DNA from: Rhodoferax sp.
GTDB taxonomy: Bacteria; Pseudomonadota; Gammaproteobacteria; Burkholderiales; Burkholderiaceae_C
Reading direction: 5' to 3'
NCBI GenBank assembly: GCA_031291305.1
Contig: JARLJH010000058.1
Location: 186,001 to 250,000 of the forward strand
Length of the DNA stretch: 64,000 nt
The notes beneath the pieces were generated by a model, which saw only the letters and a program-made list of their open reading frames with translations, did no database searches and was not told the origin of the DNA. Positions 28,600-37,730 of the stretch are shown in pieces (position 1 is the stretch's first letter; every line of letters begins with the position of its first letter). The translations under genes and the position numbers were made by a program.

Positions 28600-28971
28600 T
28601 TATTGACCTGAACTCAAGAAAAGCTGTATTTCCGCGAGCAACCCGTGCAGTTCAGGCTCGAGTTGCCGATAGAGAGCCTGCACCACCGCAGCCGACTCGG
28701 TCTTGCTGAGTTTTTCTACGGCAACGACCCGCTCAATCAAGGCATCACGTCCAAAGATGGGCATGTAGCCCTTGATGGCGTGCAGCAGCCTGTTGGCACT
28801 AACGACATCACCGGCTTGCAGCGCAGCATCAATGCTCGGCACATCTGCTGACATGCTGGCCACCACGGCAGCGAGAATTTTTCGCAAGGCTGCCTCGGAG
28901 CCCATCATGCCCACACCACGTTCGACATCTAGATACATAAAAACTTGCGTCCCAACGACTTGGCTATTCAT
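28600..28971 (-). CDS. Hpt domain phosphotransfer protein
   Basis: A 123-residue all-helical protein with the histidine phosphotransfer motif LLHAIKGYMPIFG (His64, Lys67, Gly68). It otherwise consists of four predicted helices, as in free-standing Hpt proteins. It is the first gene of the Hpt / receiver / MCP group and would pass phosphoryl groups between a kinase elsewhere and the neighbouring receiver. The kinase is not in this window. Confidence 0.78.
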   Translation of the reverse strand: MNSQVVGTQVFMYLDVERGVGMMGSEAALRKILAAVVASMSADVPSIDAALQAGDVVSANRLLHAIKGYMPIFGRDALIERVVAVEKLSKTESAAVVQALYRQLEPELHGLLAEIQLFLSSGQ

Positions 28972-28993
28972 GGCTCAAACCCTTTACCTACAA

Positions 28994-29016
28994 AAAAACA
29001 CCACCACCAAGGGTGG
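28994..29016 (-). terminator. Possible terminator after the def-fmt-azl unit
   Basis: On the minus strand CCACC-CTT-GGTGG is followed after five bases by seven T. The stem is only five pairs, so efficiency is doubtful. It lies between the azl remnant and the Hpt gene, where a terminator is expected. Confidence 0.42.
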
Positions 29017-29107
29017 CCGATACTGCATTAATAGGAAGATGAACGGGCAACGGCAATTCTAGAACCCCACCCTGTTGCAACTAAGTCAGGCTTCCAACGC
29101 GTCTACC

Positions 29108-29521
29108 AACCCAAGCCAAGATGCAGTGGCAGGTAGATCGCCATTCCCTCCACAATCGTCCCCAACACCGCCTGACGCTGTGCCCACCGCGACAACTGCC
29201 AGGGTTTGCCGGAAATAAAAAACAGCGTACGCGTCAACACTGTGATCACGGTCAAGCCGAGGTCACCTGCACCGTTCCGACATCAGTTTCAGCACTGATG
29301 AAGAAGCATCCGACGGACTGTCGCATACCCAGCGCAGCTGGGAACTTCCGGCAAAAACGATGACGCCCATCAGCAGTGCCTCGAAAGTGCTCAAACCTGA
29401 GTTCATCATGACCACGCCAGTCATCAAACCCCAAAGCGGCCAGGCCGGGTGCGGCGCCCAACGCGTCCATCGTCCTGGCCCGAAACTCCGGGTGGCGATA
29501 GGCGCAAGGATTGAAACGCAC
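29108..29521 (-). pseudogene. Decayed azlC-azlD (branched-chain amino acid exporter) remnant
   Basis: Starting four bases after the fmt stop, the minus strand encodes an AzlC N-terminus: YRHPEFRARTMDALGAAPGLAA, interrupted by a one-base frameshift near 29435-29445, then WGLMTGVVMMNSGLSTFEAL and IVFAGSSQL in the next frame. After a short unmatched stretch, 29264-29175 encodes an AzlD-like segment (LTVITVLTRTLFFISGKPW, then RWAQR). About 400 of the ~1000 bases expected for both genes remain, so most of AzlC and the rest of AzlD are deleted. The order matches an fmt-azlC-azlD arrangement. The call rests on remembered family motifs. Confidence 0.68.
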
Positions 29522-29524
29522 CGA

Positions 29525-30484
29525 CTAACCCAGCTTGGTGCCAGGCTGTACCTCAGAACCGCGCAGAAAGTCCGCCACCGCCAGTCGTTTACCACCGGGG
29601 CGCTGCAACTCGGTCAGGTTAACTACAGAATCCATAGCTACTACTACAATACCTGTCTGGGCTACAGCCACTATTTGTCCACAAGTTAGACCCGCAGGCG
29701 GTGTTCCGTGCCCCACACTGGCTGCCCACACCTTGAGCGACTCACCACCCAGCACCGTATTGGCACCCGGAAATGGATTGAAAGCCCGCACCCGACGGGT
29801 GATGGTGGTGGCTGTTTGCGCCCAATCAATGGCCGCTTCGACCTTGTCAACTTTGGCGGCGTAGGTCACGCCTTCGGCGGGCTGAGGTATCGGCTTGAGC
29901 TTGCCCTGCTGCATCTGCTGCAGTACCTGCACCATGAGTGAACCGCCAAGATCAGCCAGCTTGTCATGCAGGCTTCCTGTAGTGTCACTATCCAGAATGG
30001 GCAGCGCTTGAGCCAGCAGCATGTCACCGGTATCGAGTCCGGCATCCATCTGCATGATGGTGATGCCGGTTTGCGGGTCACCCGCTTCAACGGCCCGGTG
30101 GATGGGAGCAGCACCCCGCCAGCGCGGCAACAGCGACCCGTGAATATTGAAACAGCCTTGCAGTGGCAGGTCCAGCACCCATTGCGGCAAGATCAGCCCA
30201 TAGGCAGCCACCACCATGGCATCGGCCTGTGCCGCCTGCAGCGCAGTCCGTGCCGCCAGCGCGTCTTCGGGATACTTGCCGTCCAGCCGCAGGCTGCGCG
30301 GCTGCACCACGGTGATGCCATGTTGCTGTGCGAGCTGTTTGACCGGAGAAGCGTGCAATTTGAGGCCGCGCCCGGCAGGCCGGTCTGGCTGCGTCAATAC
30401 CAAGACAACCTCATGCCCGGCAGCCAGCAACTGTGACAGGGCAACCGCTGCGAATTCGGGCGTACCCGCAAATACCAGCTTCAA
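29525..30484 (-). CDS. fmt: Methionyl-tRNA formyltransferase
   Basis: A 319-residue enzyme that formylates initiator Met-tRNA. The N-terminal domain begins [16 protein letters not shown]. The catalytic signature is [25 protein letters not shown] with [18 protein letters not shown] (cores [14 protein letters not shown] and [10 protein letters not shown]). It overlaps def by four bases (ATGA), the usual pairing. Residues ~270-284 in the C-terminal domain are encoded by a repeat-like AT-rich patch without loss of frame. Confidence 0.96.
   Translation of the reverse strand: MKLVFAGTPEFAAVALSQLLAAGHEVVLVLTQPDRPAGRGLKLHASPVKQLAQQHGITVVQPRSLRLDGKYPEDALAARTALQAAQADAMVVAAYGLILPQWVLDLPLQGCFNIHGSLLPRWRGAAPIHRAVEAGDPQTGITIMQMDAGLDTGDMLLAQALPILDSDTTGSLHDKLADLGGSLMVQVLQQMQQGKLKPIPQPAEGVTYAAKVDKVEAAIDWAQTATTITRRVRAFNPFPGANTVLGGESLKVWAASVGHGTPPAGLTCGQIVAVAQTGIVVVAMDSVVNLTELQRPGGKRLAVADFLRGSEVQPGTKLG
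29630..29677 (-). repeat. Dispersed repeat-like patch inside fmt
   Basis: The plus strand reads TCCATAGCTACTACTAC, then TCTGGGCTACAGCCACTAT, the reverse form of the repeat with weaker left-arm identity. It encodes part of the RNA-binding C-terminal domain ([16 protein letters not shown]) with the frame intact. Confidence 0.45.
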
Positions 30485-31002
30485 ACCTTGTTGGCAACGC
30501 GACCTTCGCGCTGCGCTTTCTGCAGTTTGCTCTTGATACGATTGCGCTTAAGCGGCGACAGGTATTCCACGAACACTTTACCCATCAGGTGATCCATTTC
30601 ATGTTGAATACATACTGACAACAAGCCCTCGGCCTCGATCAGGCGTGCCTTGCCGTCGCGGTCAAGCGCTTCAACTTTGATGGTGTCGTGGCGCTGCACG
30701 CCGTCATAAATGCCCGGCACAGACAGACAGCCCTCTTCATTAAGATGCTTTTCTGGACTAGTCCAAAGCATCTTGGGGTTAATCAGCACCAGCGGATCGT
30801 CACGGCCCTCGGAGATATCCATGACAATCAGGCGTTCGTGCACATCAATCTGGGTCGCCGCCAGGCCCACCCCGTTGGCTTCGTACATGGTTTCCAGCAT
30901 GTCAGCGATCAGGGTCTGGATGCGTTCGTCAACCACCGTCACGGGTTTGGCCACCGTGTGCAGTCGGGTGTCGGGATAGCGAATAATTGAGAGTAATGCC
31001 AT
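30481..31002 (-). CDS. def: Peptide deformylase
   Basis: A 173-residue metalloenzyme removing the formyl group from new proteins. All three motifs are present: GVGLAATQ (44-51), EGCLS (Cys92) and HEMDH (134-138), which supply the metal ligands and catalytic Glu. It overlaps fmt by four bases, so formylation and deformylation enzymes are made together. The divergent LysM gene starts 131 bases upstream. Confidence 0.97.
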   Translation of the reverse strand: MALLSIIRYPDTRLHTVAKPVTVVDERIQTLIADMLETMYEANGVGLAATQIDVHERLIVMDISEGRDDPLVLINPKMLWTSPEKHLNEEGCLSVPGIYDGVQRHDTIKVEALDRDGKARLIEAEGLLSVCIQHEMDHLMGKVFVEYLSPLKRNRIKSKLQKAQREGRVANKV

Positions 31003-31132
31003 AGTCAGTGTTCAGAGATGTCGCTATTTTCGCTATTTTTTTGGCTGGCCACACATTCACCGAGCGAGAATCGTTGTCCAATCAAGGGCTTGGGCGCAAA
31101 ATCTCACGCGACACAATAGGGTAAGAAACACG

Positions 31133-32341
31133 ATGTCTAAATTTTTTCTTCAGGCAACTCTCCCCCCACTGGCTTGCGCCGCGCTGGCGTGTGGCTTGTT
31201 GGCCAGCGGGATTGCCCATGCGCAGAAATACCCCATCACTGCCCAACAACGAGCCACCGCCGAGCAGGTGGCTCAGAGCGGAGTGGCACTGAGCGAACTC
31301 AGAGCTGATGCACCGTCGCGCTACACCATCAAACGCGGCGACACGCTGTGGGCGATTTCCGGGATGTATTTGAAATCACCGTGGCGCTGGCCTGAGTTGT
31401 GGGGCATGAACCTGGCTGAAATCAAAAACCCGCATTTGATTTACCCAGGGCAAACACTGTATCTGGACACCTCCAGCGGGCGGGCACGGCTGACCCTGCA
31501 GCCAGGTGGCGAGGAGATTCCCACTGTCAGAATGTCACCACGCACACGAAGTGAGGCCCTACCGGATGACGCGCTGCCAACTCTAAAAAATCAGTGGATC
31601 GAACCATTCCTGTCAGAAGCCATCGTGTTGGACGAGCAGGGACTCAAGGATGCGCCACGCATCGTGGCCACGCTGGACGACAGGGTTCTGCTCACCCGTG
31701 GAGATCGTGCTTACGCACGCAGCAATTCATCTGAAGAGTTGATCGATGACCCGCACCAGAAACAGAAGACTTACCGTGTTTTTCGCGATGCGACGCCCTT
31801 AAAAGATCCTTTGACGGGTGATGTACTCGGATACGAGGCGCAATTCGTGGGCAAGGCCACGCTCGCTCGTAGCGAAACCACCCAACCAACGACCAACAAG
31901 GATGGCAGCACCGAGCAAAGCATCGTGCCAGCCACGATAGACATCATATTGGCCAAAGAGGAAATGCGGGTGGGCGACCGGCTGGTCCTCGAGCCGACAC
32001 AGCAGCTACGAAGCTATGTACCGCACGCGCCTAGCAACTCTGTCGATGCGCGCATCGTCTCTATTTACGGCAGCGCTGTTATCAATGCAGCCCAAAATCA
32101 GGTCGTTGTTATCAACCGTGGTAAACGAGATGGCATGGAGGTTGGCGACGTATTAGCCATCATGAAAGCTGGAAAACAAATGGTCGATAAAACCGACACT
32201 CAATTGCCATCCATAAAGCTTCCCGATGAGCGCAACGGCTTGCTAATGGTGTTCAGCACTTTCGAAAAATTGTCTTATGGTTTGGTCCTGGACATCACCA
32301 GCGGTGTCCAGGTGGGTGATCATTTGATCAACCCGCAATAA
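31133..32341 (+). CDS. LysM peptidoglycan-binding domain protein
   Basis: A 402-residue exported protein. The N-terminus is a signal peptide (basic MSKFFLQ, hydrophobic ACAALACGLLASGIAHA, cleaved after AHA). One LysM domain follows (YTIKRGDTLWAISGMYLKSPWRWPELW, core IKRGDTLWAIS, then NPHLIYPGQTLYL). The remaining ~290 residues have no motif I recognise; they contain repeated beta-like blocks. The gene order LysM-dprA-smg divergent from def-fmt is typical of betaproteobacteria. It probably acts in the periplasm or envelope. Confidence 0.9.
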   Translation: MSKFFLQATLPPLACAALACGLLASGIAHAQKYPITAQQRATAEQVAQSGVALSELRADAPSRYTIKRGDTLWAISGMYLKSPWRWPELWGMNLAEIKNPHLIYPGQTLYLDTSSGRARLTLQPGGEEIPTVRMSPRTRSEALPDDALPTLKNQWIEPFLSEAIVLDEQGLKDAPRIVATLDDRVLLTRGDRAYARSNSSEELIDDPHQKQKTYRVFRDATPLKDPLTGDVLGYEAQFVGKATLARSETTQPTTNKDGSTEQSIVPATIDIILAKEEMRVGDRLVLEPTQQLRSYVPHAPSNSVDARIVSIYGSAVINAAQNQVVVINRGKRDGMEVGDVLAIMKAGKQMVDKTDTQLPSIKLPDERNGLLMVFSTFEKLSYGLVLDITSGVQVGDHLINPQ

Positions 32342-32389
32342 GACACCCTCATTCCGCCCTCACATTTATTGTCATCCATCGCGAACCTC

Positions 32390-33613
32390 GTGGAACGTGA
32401 CGAACTGGCGGCTTGGTTGCGACTGACGCTGACACCAGGCGTTGGCAACAGCAGTGCGCGCAAGCTGCTAGCGGCCTTTGGGCTTCCGCAAACCATTTTT
32501 GAACAATCTACCGCTGCCTTGCAGCAGGTCGTCAGCACGACTCAGGCACTGGCACTGAGAACCGAACCCGCAGAACTTACCGATCTCATACAAGTGACCT
32601 GGGCCTGGCTGAACCATGACTCGGATCAGGGCATATGCCGTCAGGTGGCCACACTGGGCGACCCGTTGTACCCGCAAGCTTTGCTGAACCTGGACGACCC
32701 ACCGCTGATGCTGTACCTGCTGGGCAGGGGAAGTTTTATGCAATATGACCCTCTAGCCCTTAAAAATAAAGGGTATTCAACTCCTATTTCAATAGCAAAT
32801 GATTTCTTCATAAACCCCGTATCCAGCCTAGCCATTGTCGGCAGCCGAAATCCGACGCCGCAAGGTGCTGCCAATGCGCGACTGTTTGCCAAATCGTTTG
32901 CACAGGCTGGGTTAACAGTGGTCAGTGGTCTTGCGCTCGGCATTGATGGTGCCGCCCATGAAGGCGCGCTCGACGGTGCCAGCGACAGTCACCAGGTCGT
33001 CACTGTCGCTGTGGTTGGCACCGGCCTGGATCGCGTCTATCCCAAAGCGCACCACGACCTGGCGCACCGGATAGCGCTGCACGGATTGCTGGTGAGCGAA
33101 TACCCGCTGGGTACGCCACCGCTCACGGCCAATTTTCCCAAGCGCAACCGACTCATTGCCGGTTTGGCACAGGGTACGTTGGTGGTGGAGGCAGCGCCCA
33201 AATCTGGATCGCTGATCACCGCGAGGTTGACGGCCGAACAAGGCCGTGACGTGTTTGCCATTCCGGGTTCGATTCATGCCGCCCAGTCTCGCGGCTGCCA
33301 TGCGCTGATCAAGCAAGGCGCCAAACTGGTGGAGTCTGCGCAGGATGTGCTGGAAGAGTTGTCCTGGCCTGGCAGGCTTTCATCCGTTTCAAATTCAATA
33401 GCTGATAGCCCAGTTGTCAAAAGAACTGAAGACATCTTCCTCCAGGGTGGACAACTGTTGGATGGTCTAGGATTCGATCCAGTCGGGCTTGAGGCCCTGC
33501 AAGCCCGCACAGGTCTGGAGACAGCCGACTTGCAGGCGCAGTTGATGGGACTTGAGCTTGATGGCTTGGTGGCGCGTTTGCCCGGTGGACTGTTTCAACG
33601 CCAGAAGGTCTGA
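32390..33613 (+). CDS. dprA: DNA-processing protein DprA
   Basis: Protein that loads RecA on incoming single-stranded DNA during transformation. The start may be the GTG at 32390 (MERDELAAWLRL) or a TTG at 32369; the GTG is preferred because relatives begin at this point. An N-terminal helical region, a Rossmann-like core with SLAIVGSRNPTPQG, VVSGLALGIDGAAHEGAL, VVGTGLDRVYP, and FPKRNRLIAGLA, and a C-terminal winged-helix-like segment are all present. Two in-gene repeat copies occur: one just before SLAIVGSRNP adds about 25 residues, and the second lies in the linker near LSSVSNSIADSPV. Confidence 0.95.
   Translation: MERDELAAWLRLTLTPGVGNSSARKLLAAFGLPQTIFEQSTAALQQVVSTTQALALRTEPAELTDLIQVTWAWLNHDSDQGICRQVATLGDPLYPQALLNLDDPPLMLYLLGRGSFMQYDPLALKNKGYSTPISIANDFFINPVSSLAIVGSRNPTPQGAANARLFAKSFAQAGLTVVSGLALGIDGAAHEGALDGASDSHQVVTVAVVGTGLDRVYPKAHHDLAHRIALHGLLVSEYPLGTPPLTANFPKRNRLIAGLAQGTLVVEAAPKSGSLITARLTAEQGRDVFAIPGSIHAAQSRGCHALIKQGAKLVESAQDVLEELSWPGRLSSVSNSIADSPVVKRTEDIFLQGGQLLDGLGFDPVGLEALQARTGLETADLQAQLMGLELDGLVARLPGGLFQRQKV
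32747..32800 (+). repeat. Dispersed repeat inserted in frame in dprA (copy a)
   Basis: It reads ACCCTCTAGCCCTTAAAAAT then AAGGGTATTCAACTCC and TTTCAATAGC. It is AT-rich in a GC-rich gene and encodes residues (PLALKNKGYSTPISIAN) that DprA proteins lack at this point. Confidence 0.65.
33389..33420 (-). repeat. Partial dispersed repeat in dprA (copy b)
   Basis: CAAATTCAATAGCTGATAGC followed by CCAGTTGTC matches one arm of the element only. It falls in the linker between the Rossmann core and the C-terminal domain. Confidence 0.4.
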
Positions 33614-33666
33614 TTTCCAGTCCTGTTTTGCTGTTTGCGAAAAATGCGGCGCAGTATATTGAGGTC

Positions 33667-34143
33667 ATGTTTGAAGTCCTCGCATTTGTTTACGACAACT
33701 ACCTTGACCTTGATGCATGCCCTGAGCTTCCGGTCTTGCATCGTACCTTGCACACCCTGGGTTTTGCCCCCCGCGAAGTGGAAACGGCCCTGCTGTGGCT
33801 TGAAGACCTCAAAAGTGCGGCGAACCGCCTGCCCATGCACCCAGTCGCTGAAAAACCAGCGCTCTCATCGACAGCCGCCATGCGTGCACTCACAAAGGCA
33901 GAGCTAGCCAGAATTGACGTAGCAGGCTGGGGGTTTCTGGCATTTCTGACATCGATTGGCAGTCTTGCCGACAATGAACTGGAACTGGTGATGGAGCGCG
34001 CCATGGCAACTCCTGGGGAACCGCTCAGCCTGAATGATCTGAAACTAATTGTGCTGATGGTTTTCTGGGGCCTTGCGCGTGAGCCCGATGCACTGGTCCT
34101 CGACGAACTGTGTGACGACCACACCCATCGTCTGCTCAACTGA
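33667..34143 (+). CDS. smg: DUF494/Smg family protein
   Basis: A 158-residue protein beginning at the ATG at 33667 (MFEVLAFVYDNYLD), the usual Smg start. It is helical and acidic, with no catalytic motif. Family members always sit next to dprA in proteobacteria, as here (53 bases after dprA), and their role is undefined. The topA gene that often follows is absent; a convergent DUF1631 gene is found instead. Confidence 0.9.
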   Translation: MFEVLAFVYDNYLDLDACPELPVLHRTLHTLGFAPREVETALLWLEDLKSAANRLPMHPVAEKPALSSTAAMRALTKAELARIDVAGWGFLAFLTSIGSLADNELELVMERAMATPGEPLSLNDLKLIVLMVFWGLAREPDALVLDELCDDHTHRLLN

Positions 34144-34150
34144 GTACGGG

Positions 34151-36679
34151 TCAGTTGAGCAGACGCGCGGGGTTTGCCTGGATTTCGTCAAGCGCCGAGC
34201 GCGTCGCCCGGGCGGTCAAGGGTTCATCTTCCTGCGGCTCTAGCAAGCCCACCTGCAGGTAGGCCGCTAGGCGCGCCGTCTGCAACAAGTAGCTGTGCCC
34301 GACATTGTTGGCAAACAGATGCAAATGCCCCAACGGGCTGCGCCAGACATACTGCACCTGTACAACGTTTGATTTGTAGTCCAAGGCAAACCACGAACCC
34401 AAAGCTAGGTCGCGCGCCCACTCCATCATCACCGCACTGGCCGTACCACCGCCTTCACTGACCACATCAAGGTCTGTGGCTTCAAAACCCAGCAATTCTT
34501 CAATGTTCTCGGTATCCAGCGGCAACTCTTCGCCACCGTCGTCACTGATGTAGTCGTCGAGCTCAGCCAGTCGCTGCGCCATCGCCTGAATTTGCTCGTC
34601 GGCAATCGCCTCGGTCTTGGCCATGAAAGCGTCTGCCAGGGTGTCGCTAATGATCTTGATATGCGTCTCCTGCACGGAACGACCGACGCCCAAAAGGTTC
34701 ATGCCAGCACGCAAATTCTGCAACAAGCCTGACAGACCACTGATCACCTTAGCGCGATCAGCACGATTGGGTTTGGCGCTTGCAGCCCAAATAAGATCAG
34801 TCGCCGTCTTCTTGAGTCGCAGCGTTTCCTCATGCTGCTTGCCCTGACGCACCGTAGACACGGCCAGTACCTCCGCCCAGACCTTGAACAGGAAGGAGCG
34901 GATTTCGTCACGCACCGGCATGTCCTTGAGTTGGTCGCGCAGCTCGATGGTGTACTGGATGGCCAATGTTTCTTTCTGCTCCAGTTGCTCGGCCACGCCC
35001 AACACTTTCTGCGCTGAGGGCTTCTTGGCAAGGTGTTTTTTCAGGAACTGTTGGAACTCTTCATACACCCGCTTATAAACGCGGTCACCCGTTTCCGGGT
35101 ACTGTTCAACAACCTGCACAACGCGCTTGATCTCGGTAACAAGATCATCGGCGTTGATGCCGCTGGAATCGAACCCCAGCACGCAGGAACCCATGTGGTC
35201 AATCAACTGACGCGCCGGATGGTCAAGTCTGTTGAAAAAGTCTGGGTCTGCCAAGGCAACACGCAGCACCGGCATCTGCAACCGCGCGAACCAGACCCGA
35301 GCGCCGGGCGGAATGCGGTCTTCCTGCAAGATGGACTGAAACATCAGGGCCACCAGCTCAATAATGGCCTTTTCGTTGTCTGTTTCAGCCTTCCCCTTGA
35401 GTTCGGACGATTGTTGGCGCAATTCGGTAGCCATCTGTGCCACTGCAACCGGATACACAATCTGTCCGCCCCCCTCTGAGGTAGCAAACTGGACATCAGG
35501 CAGACGTGGCTGCTGGGCAATAGCCATCATCAGCGGCACCGACGGACCGTGATAAGCCACCTGTGGTCCACCAGCTCCTCCGTAAAAAGCCGCAGCGGGC
35601 TCCATCATTCCAGATTGGCCCAGCACCTGCCCAGGGTATCCTTGCCCAGAGTAGCCACCGCTGCCAGCTGGCACGAAGCTGCCGCCAGACGACACAAAAC
35701 CTTCCCCCGAAGAAATAAACCCTGCGGGCCCGCTGGCTGTACCGCGCGGGGCACGCCCGCCGCCAGCCGGTGGACTTTCAAGAAACGCGCCGCTTAGCAG
35801 CCTGCCCACTTGCTCCATGAGGCCTTGCGCACGGCCATAAAATCCGCCTGCACGACCTGTCGGAAAACCAATACGCCCCCCCCCCATACCGCCACGATGA
35901 CTTTGCCCCACGGGCGGCGAGCCTGCGGACTGGTCCGACGAACGGCGCTGCTGCGGTGGTTCTGCAACAGGTGCCTGTGTCTGCGGCATTTGCGCATAGG
36001 GTTCATTGGCATCTTCAAAAGATGCGGCACTGGTCTTAGCACCAAATTCAATCACAGGCATAACACCGAGCTTGATCAACTCATCATTACAGACGGTGTA
36101 GGCCTTTTCCAGTTGTTCATTGAGGTAGCGCTGTACCACCCCGATAACCAGTTGCCAGGCTTCACGCGGCAAACCGGCACTCTCCCATTGCTCCACCAAA
36201 TGGAGAAACAACACCTCTGGATGCACGATATCGCGCGAGCTCAAAGCCTGGTTGTTGTTGAGATACTTGAGCCGTTTGCGCAGGTCATTGACCGGCTCAG
36301 CACCTTTTTCCATCAGATTCAAAGCCATGCGCGAGGCAATGATCTTGTTCTCCACCACGTCGGTGCCAACCAGCTCAAAATCTTTGGAAAGCCCGCCAAC
36401 GATGGAAGGCAAGACAGACTTTTTTTCGGGAGCCAGCGACTCCTGCCAAGCTCTTAGGGTGCCATCCTGCCAGCGTGTTTTATTTCGCTGGTAGGACATC
36501 CAGGCATCACGACGCGACTGCATCTCTCGCGAAGGAGCTGCCTCGTCCATCGCTTGGGTCAAACGCTCCTGCACCTTGTCCAGCAAAGACTTCAAGGATG
36601 CCCCTGCCTCGAACACCAGGCGCTGACGCACCCGCGCAGACATCTGCATCTGTGGGGATGTCTGCTGGGAAGCTGTCAT
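34151..36679 (-). CDS. DUF1631 family protein
   Basis: A large 842-residue cytoplasmic protein of the DUF1631 family, common in beta- and gammaproteobacteria; older annotations call some members thymidine phosphorylase without basis. A helical N-terminal third is followed by a Gly/Pro/Gln-rich low-complexity stretch (residues ~245-400), a long helical domain and a beta-rich C-terminus (WFALDYKSNVVQVQYVW, HLHLFANNVGHSYL) that resembles a degenerate PilZ fold. The coding strand carries a run of ten G at 35885-35876 (codons ~265-268), a potential slippage site. The function is unknown. Confidence 0.85.
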   Translation of the reverse strand: MTASQQTSPQMQMSARVRQRLVFEAGASLKSLLDKVQERLTQAMDEAAPSREMQSRRDAWMSYQRNKTRWQDGTLRAWQESLAPEKKSVLPSIVGGLSKDFELVGTDVVENKIIASRMALNLMEKGAEPVNDLRKRLKYLNNNQALSSRDIVHPEVLFLHLVEQWESAGLPREAWQLVIGVVQRYLNEQLEKAYTVCNDELIKLGVMPVIEFGAKTSAASFEDANEPYAQMPQTQAPVAEPPQQRRSSDQSAGSPPVGQSHRGGMGGGRIGFPTGRAGGFYGRAQGLMEQVGRLLSGAFLESPPAGGGRAPRGTASGPAGFISSGEGFVSSGGSFVPAGSGGYSGQGYPGQVLGQSGMMEPAAAFYGGAGGPQVAYHGPSVPLMMAIAQQPRLPDVQFATSEGGGQIVYPVAVAQMATELRQQSSELKGKAETDNEKAIIELVALMFQSILQEDRIPPGARVWFARLQMPVLRVALADPDFFNRLDHPARQLIDHMGSCVLGFDSSGINADDLVTEIKRVVQVVEQYPETGDRVYKRVYEEFQQFLKKHLAKKPSAQKVLGVAEQLEQKETLAIQYTIELRDQLKDMPVRDEIRSFLFKVWAEVLAVSTVRQGKQHEETLRLKKTATDLIWAASAKPNRADRAKVISGLSGLLQNLRAGMNLLGVGRSVQETHIKIISDTLADAFMAKTEAIADEQIQAMAQRLAELDDYISDDGGEELPLDTENIEELLGFEATDLDVVSEGGGTASAVMMEWARDLALGSWFALDYKSNVVQVQYVWRSPLGHLHLFANNVGHSYLLQTARLAAYLQVGLLEPQEDEPLTARATRSALDEIQANPARLLN

Positions 36680-36694
36680 GATTGAGACGACGGG

Positions 36695-37651
36695 CTAGAC
36701 CGTCGCCCCAGCGTTGGGGTCATTGGGGTCCATATCCTTCTTGGCAATCGGCCCCTTGACCAGATCTTCACGCTGAATGCCGAGCCACATGGCGATCGCT
36801 GCAGCTACAAAGACAGACGAATAGATACCAAAAAGGATACCAATGGTCAGCGCCAGCGCGAAGTAATGCAGCGTGGCCCCCCCAAACAGCAGCATGGACA
36901 GCACCATCATTTGCGTGGATCCGTGTGTGATGATGGTACGGCTGATGGTGGACGTGATGGCGTTATTGATGATTTCCACCGTAGTCATTTTGCGATAGCG
37001 ACGAAAATTTTCGCGTATCCGGTCAAAAATCACCACCGATTCATTGACCGAGTAGCCCAGAACCGCCAGCACTGCCGCCAGGACCGGTAACGAAAACTCC
37101 CACTGGAAAAACGCAAAAAAACCCAGAATAATGATCACATCATGCAAATTTGCAATGATGGCTGCCACCGCGAACTTCCACTCAAAGCGGACCGCCAAGT
37201 AGATCATGATGCCTGCTACCACGCTGGCCAGCGCTTTCAGCCCATCAGCCGCAAGTTCATCACCCACCTGCGGGCCAACAAATTCGGTGCGCCGCATTGT
37301 GGCGCTAGCGTCCACAGCCTGAAGCGCCGACATCACCTGATTACTTTGTTGAGCCGAGCTCACACCTTTCTGAGCAGGCAGACGAATCAGCACGTCACGT
37401 GCAGTGCCAAAGTTTTGCACCTGAACATCGCCAAAACCAAGTTTATCCACCGTATCGCGTACTACACCTACATCAGCAGGCTGAGCGTAAGTCACCTCCA
37501 GCAAGGTACCGCCAGTGAACTCCACCGACAGATGCAGCCCGCGCGAGAACAGGAAAAACACGGCTGCCAGAAAGGTGACCAGCGAAATCGCATTGAACAC
37601 CAGGGCATGACGCATAAACGGGATGTCCCGCTTGATTCTAAAAAACTCCAT
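36695..37651 (-). CDS. secF: Protein translocase subunit SecF
   Basis: A 318-residue inner-membrane protein that works with SecD in proton-driven steps of protein export. Six helices are predicted. Family motifs are DIPFMRHALVFNAIS at the first helix, SVEFTGGTLLEV in the periplasmic part, and YSVNESVVIFDRIRENFR in the membrane domain (core VNESVVIFDRIREN). The length is typical. It is the third gene of yajC-secD-secF, 79 bases after secD. Confidence 0.97.
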   Translation of the reverse strand: MEFFRIKRDIPFMRHALVFNAISLVTFLAAVFFLFSRGLHLSVEFTGGTLLEVTYAQPADVGVVRDTVDKLGFGDVQVQNFGTARDVLIRLPAQKGVSSAQQSNQVMSALQAVDASATMRRTEFVGPQVGDELAADGLKALASVVAGIMIYLAVRFEWKFAVAAIIANLHDVIIILGFFAFFQWEFSLPVLAAVLAVLGYSVNESVVIFDRIRENFRRYRKMTTVEIINNAITSTISRTIITHGSTQMMVLSMLLFGGATLHYFALALTIGILFGIYSSVFVAAAIAMWLGIQREDLVKGPIAKKDMDPNDPNAGATV

Positions 37652-37730
37652 TGAAATGTTCCCTTTATCTAGTTTTCAATGAAGTATTCACTTGTGAATA
37701 CGCAATTAAAAATTCCATCCTTGTTTCCCC

